A stretch of DNA of 64,000 bases from Microbacterium sp. PM5 (GTDB taxonomy: Bacteria > Actinomycetota > Actinomycetes > Actinomycetales > Microbacteriaceae), in assembly GCF_003293595.1 (NCBI RefSeq), contig NZ_CP022162.1, positions 342,346 through 406,345 of the forward strand, in the 5' to 3' direction. Below, in pieces: positions 61,470-64,000 of the stretch. Position 1 is the first letter of the stretch; each line of letters starts with the position of its first letter. The notes beneath the pieces were generated by a model, which made no database searches, had not been told where the DNA came from, and saw only the letters and a list, made by a program, of their open reading frames with translations. Both the position numbers and the translations under genes were made by a program.

Positions 61470-61904
61470 TCATGTACGTCCTGCCGAGCCGGTTCTGAGC
61501 CAGAGGCCTTCGGAGGCGTCGAGGTCCGGGTCGTAGAGGACCGGGGCGAGGTCGTCGGGGTGGTCTGCGTCGGCGTTGGGGGCGGTCGGTGCTGCGGGGC
61601 TGTGGGCGTATCGGCGGGCGTGGTCGATGGGGATCTCGTGCAGGAGCAGGAGCTATTCGATGGCGCGGCGTCGATGCTCGATGGGCATGCCTCGGTGGTG
61701 GCGCAGGAGGTGTCTGATCTGGGAATTGAGCCCTTCCAGGCGTGAGGTGGTGCGTGGGGCTGTGTGGCGGACGAAGGTGAAGACGTGTCCGTTCTCGGCG
61801 ACGCGGTGAAGGATCGCCCAGGCTTTGCGGAGCGGTCTGTGGGTGTAGCCGAAGTGGCCGTTGTCGTAGAGGGTGCGCTCGCGTAGAAGGTGCCCGTGGG
61901 TCAT
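61470..61904 (-). pseudogene. IS1249-type transposase C-terminal remnant
   Basis: Seen: about 140 codons matching the C-terminus of IS1249-group (IS256-like) transposases in order: HGHLLRERTLY, GYTHRPLRKAWAILHR, ENGHVFTF, TTSRLEGLNSQIRHLLRHHRG, LLLLHEIPIDHARRY, PVLYDPDLDASEGLWLRTG, then TGA at 61470-61472. An in-frame TAG at 61655-61653 replaces the Trp of the family's R-A-V-E-W. The first two thirds of the transposase, including the catalytic Asp residues, are missing, and the sequence upstream switches to a hexapeptide-repeat gene on the other strand. The element is dead. No terminal inverted repeats were identified. Confidence 0.82.
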
Positions 61905-62165
61905 GTGACAAATCAAGCTGAAGTGTATGGGCGGGCGCAGGTACGCGAAGCTGCCCGCATCTTCGACGACGCACGAGTGTTTGACGACGCGCGCGTTCTC
62001 GGCCGTGCGCTCATATACGAGAATGCTTGGGTCTACGGCGAGTCTCGGGTCCACGGGCTGGCTCTTGGCGGCACGACCCGCTTCGCTGGCGCTGGCATCA
62101 CACCTCACAAAGAGACAGCCCGCACCATCGCGGTACGAAAAAGCCCCGACGAGCGATCGTCGTAG
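61905..62165 (+). pseudogene. hexapeptide-repeat protein fragment
   Basis: About 85 codons with a tandem six-residue repeat: QAEVYG, RAQVRE, AARIFD, DARVFD, DARVLG, RALIYE, NAWVYG, ESRVHG. Ala or Ser is at position 2 and a beta-branched or Leu residue two further on. This is the left-handed beta-helix pattern of polymer-forming hexapeptide proteins, often phage- or island-borne. The 5' part is cut off at the transposase remnant. The TAG stop lies inside the first copy of the ~130-base repeat. Confidence 0.55.
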
Positions 62166-62247
62166 AGCCACTCGTCACCGGATGTGCGGGCTCTTTCATG
62201 CCCGAACGCCGTTTGTGCTTGCAACTCCAGACCAAGTCGTTCATAAC
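62117..62247 (+). repeat. ~130-base structured repeat, copy 1
   Basis: About 90 percent identical to 62693-62825. It contains a stem CGACGA-gcga-TCGTCG (62147-62162), a long-range arm AGCCCGCAC (62117-62125) and its complement GTGCGGGCT (62184-62192). The tail CTCTTTCATG continues the identity. It overlaps the last codons of the hexapeptide fragment, as a 3' terminator-like element would. Confidence 0.75.
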
Positions 62248-62532
62248 TAAGGCCGGTAGACGCTGGGGGTATGACACCGTCCGCCTTCAGGTCGCCGCCG
62301 CGCGCTCGCTTTGCTCGTGAGCTCGTGGCGGCTCCCTGAATCGGATGAGGGGGTCCCGCTTGCTCTCGGAATGGAGCTGAGAGGAACTATCTACGGAAGA
62401 TGACTTTGAAACGCGCGATGGTTTCCTGCGCGAACACCGAGCGCCAGACCTGACCGCCGAAGTGGAAGACGACGGATTCGAGTTCCCACAAGGGTTGGTG
62501 TTCCCTACCGCGATTTCGCAGCACTGGTGAAG
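62248..62532 (+). other. decayed coding fragment with an in-frame TGA
   Basis: A frame from ATG 62345 meets TGA at 62378-62380, then stays open to TGA 62528-62530. The 49-codon second part (FETRDGFLREHR, then VEDDGFEFPQGLVFPTAISQHW) reads like real protein but has no start of its own and no recognised family. Two bases later the next small ORF begins, an operon-like arrangement. Probably a gene remnant. Confidence 0.35.
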
Positions 62533-62694
62533 ATGTCGCTCATCGAGGAGGAGTCGATCTTGAACCTCATCAGGATTGCGATCCGAGAGATGATCGATGA
62601 TCGGTTCAGCCAACCGGACTATCAGGAGCGGATACGCACAGCTATCGCACGGCTTCACGACGCGGATCGTCCGAATCCGCGCACTGACAACTAG
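62533..62694 (+). CDS. 53-residue hypothetical protein or gene remnant
   Basis: ATG 62533 to TAG 62692-62694. An acidic, helical N-terminus (MSLIEEESILNLIRIAIREM) and a basic, Pro-containing tail. It starts two bases after the end of the previous fragment, and its stop codon is part of the second ~130-base repeat. No family recognised. It could be the intact end of a decayed gene pair. Confidence 0.35.
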   Translation: MSLIEEESILNLIRIAIREMIDDRFSQPDYQERIRTAIARLHDADRPNPRTDN

Positions 62695-62825
62695 CCCGCA
62701 CCATCGCGGTACGAAAGAGCCCCGACGAGTTCATCGTCGTAGAGCCACTCGTCACCGGATGTGCGGGCTCTTTCATGCCCGAACGTCGTTTGTGGCTTGC
62801 AATTCTTCGTCGAACCGTTCATAAC
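62693..62825 (+). repeat. ~130-base structured repeat, copy 2
   Basis: Direct copy of 62117-62247, 576 bases downstream. The stem CGACGA-gttca-TCGTCG (62723-62739) keeps both arms while the loop differs from copy 1 in sequence and length. AGCCCGCAC (62693-62701) pairs with GTGCGGGCT (62761-62769), and GAAAGAGCCC nearby pairs with the overlapping GGGCTCTTTC (62765-62774), so the two pairings are mutually exclusive. It begins within the stop codon of the 53-residue ORF. Confidence 0.75.
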
Positions 62826-63182
62826 CAGAGCCAGTCGGCGGCGTCTTGATGAACGGCGTCGTCGGCGATACGGGAGTCATCGTGTGCTCGGCGCTGTTCT
62901 AGCTTGGGCGCGGGGTGTCGTCCGTGAGCTCGACCATCGCCGGTGGCGGGAGTGACCTCGCGAGAATCTAGGTGAGCGCCAGCTTCAGATGCTGTCCGTG
63001 ACCGCTGCGATTCAGCCTCGATGCGTCACAAGCGACCACTACAGTCGGGCGTAGTCGCTGGGGTGAGGTTGCGGCACAAGCCGGTATCCGGGCAACTGTC
63101 TGGGCGGTGCGACCGGGAAATGATAGAATATATGTACGAGTTCGATGAGGAAACTCGCTAGAGCTCTTTTGGGGGATTGAGC
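62826..63182. other. gene-poor stretch upstream of the KAP NTPase gene
   Basis: No convincing gene. A -10-like TAGAAT at 63124-63129 in an AT-rich patch and a GGGGGA ribosome site at 63173-63178 could serve the KAP gene. I see no good -35 box. The left 100 bases hold short open codons without motif. Confidence 0.4.
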
Positions 63183-64000
63183 ATGACAGAGACAGAAGAA
63201 AGTAGTACCGACTCGAAGCGTTACCCGCTTCTGCTGGACGAGCCAACTGAAGTTGACCTGCTTTCTTTTGATGCTGTCGCGTCGACTGTGGTGGACGCAG
63301 TCCTCGATCCTCGCCTCGACCCAATCGCCCTTGGGCTCTCGGGTAGCTGGGGGAGTGGCAAGACTTCGGTACTTCGTCTCATCGGACGCCAATTGCGCGA
63401 GTCCGAAGGGCAGTCGGCGTCTCGTATCGTGATCGAAACCGACCCCTGGCGCTACGACCCGCAGCTCGGCATAAAGGAATCGCTCATCGGCGAAATCCTC
63501 GCGGGGATCGAGGCGGCCTTGCCAGAGGACGGGCTCGGCCAAAAGTCAAAGTCGCTTCTCAGGCGACTCGTCAAGCGCGTCGACTGGACAAAGGCGATGA
63601 AGCTTGCAGCCACGTCGGCGATCACGGTCACCCTCCCATCGGTGCAGAGCGTGCTCGATCTCGTGAAGCCGAAGAGCGACGTCGAGGGCGAGGAGCAACC
63701 AGAGCCGATCACCGACATGGTGCAGTTCCGAGCCGAGTTTGAGAAGCTGCTAGAGTCCGAGGGTCTCTCCTTGATCGAGAACGTCGTTGTGCTCGTCGAT
63801 GACCTCGACCGGTGTCTCCCGGAGACCGTGGTCGAGACGCTCGAGACGATTCGCCTCTTCCTGTCGGTACCGAAGATGTCGTTCGTCATCGCCGCCGACG
63901 AAGAACGTGTCGCGGAAGCGATCGCGACCCGGTTCTCCGACGACGGCGAGATCGGTGAGGAGTCTCCTGCTCGGCTGTATCTCCACAAGATCGTGCAGAC
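63183..64000 (+). CDS. KAP-family P-loop NTPase, 3' end beyond the window
   Basis: 272 residues visible from ATG 63183. Walker A GSWGSGKTS lies at about 54-62, followed by the KAP-typical ETDPWRYDP. The Walker B VVVLVDDLDRC at 201-211, with its double Asp and D-R, is the family hallmark. SFVIAADEERV (sensor-like) follows. The usual membrane-hairpin insertion is not obvious in this part; LAATSAITVTLPSV near 140-155 is weakly hydrophobic. Known: KAP NTPases include the phage-exclusion protein PifA and QatA of the Qat defence system. Inferred: a defence role, from the accessory context. The remaining domains and partner genes lie outside the window. Confidence 0.88.
   Translation, partial: MTETEESSTDSKRYPLLLDEPTEVDLLSFDAVASTVVDAVLDPRLDPIALGLSGSWGSGKTSVLRLIGRQLRESEGQSASRIVIETDPWRYDPQLGIKESLIGEILAGIEAALPEDGLGQKSKSLLRRLVKRVDWTKAMKLAATSAITVTLPSVQSVLDLVKPKSDVEGEEQPEPITDMVQFRAEFEKLLESEGLSLIENVVVLVDDLDRCLPETVVETLETIRLFLSVPKMSFVIAADEERVAEAIATRFSDDGEIGEESPARLYLHKIVQ

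Noticed and set aside
1..64000. CRISPR arrays, rRNA genes, plasmid or phage origins
   Set aside because: No regularly spaced repeats, rRNA stretches or origin-type iterons were found. The only RNA gene recognised is tRNA-Ala.

Overview
The window is high-GC actinobacterial DNA, most likely from a Microbacteriaceae genome close to Microbacterium. The pointers are the GC-rich third codon positions, frequent GTG starts, an Lsr2 gene, the MTES_1575-type helicase gene, the DUF6412-YidC pair and an IS1249-type transposase remnant. No species can be named from sequence alone. A chromosomal core (about 9.45-61.3 kb) lies between two accessory segments (1-9.45 kb and 61.3-64 kb), whose base composition looks visibly lower in GC and which carry broken genes.

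Left accessory segment (1-9445): it has the content of a defence island. It holds an HSP90/GHKL-type ATPase, a NERD-domain gene split by an amber codon, an overlapping pair made of a PD-(D/E)XK nuclease-like protein and an unknown 191-aa partner, a divergent family-1 uracil-DNA glycosylase, and a roughly 1,207-codon SIR2 gene interrupted by an in-frame TAG and a one-base frameshift in a G7 run. The SIR2 gene ends inside, and antisense to, a small membrane-protein gene that looks like the edge of the core.

Core: DyP peroxidase, a P-loop kinase-like gene and a lipoprotein come first. A complete-looking non-phosphorylative L-rhamnose locus follows (12.4-20.9 kb): IclR regulator, ABC importer, lactonase, Zn-dehydrogenase, L-rhamnonate dehydratase and FAH-type diketo-acid hydrolase, with matching 16-bp operators before the regulator and before the operon. 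Next come acetyltransferases, TetR, MarR and MerR regulators with visible palindromic operators, cspA, an MFS exporter, lipoproteins and an SDR/TetR pair. The 33-40.5 kb block holds an APC permease, aldehyde dehydrogenase, SDR, flavin monooxygenase, AraC regulator and HSL esterase. Its gene content partly parallels the mycobacterial virS-mymA locus, and a shared 16-bp motif sits in front of both transcription units. After the DUF6412/YidC pair, six co-directional genes (41.7-49.8 kb) encode a response regulator, an atypical sensor kinase, a GAP-family membrane protein, a type-B carboxylesterase, a YtcJ-like amidohydrolase and a DHA2 exporter. Housekeeping-type genes follow: lsr2, a GAF-LuxR regulator, an Ogt homologue with Cys replaced by Ala, a degenerate SF1 helicase, mscL, an FmdB zinc ribbon, 5-formyl-THF cyclo-ligase, galU, an acetyltransferase, a membrane coiled-coil protein and a cytosine-deaminase-like amidohydrolase.

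Right accessory segment (61243-64000): it starts at a tRNA-Ala(CGC) gene, a typical integration site. It contains an IS1249-type transposase tail (again split by TAG at a Trp codon), a hexapeptide-repeat fragment, two copies of a ~130-bp structured repeat, small or decayed ORFs, and the 5' part of a KAP-family NTPase gene running off the window.

Most striking points: the broken SIR2 defence gene, the glycosylase with changed catalytic and intercalation loops, the Cys-less alkyltransferase, three amber codons at known or likely Trp positions in accessory genes, and the repeated RNA-like element near the KAP NTPase.
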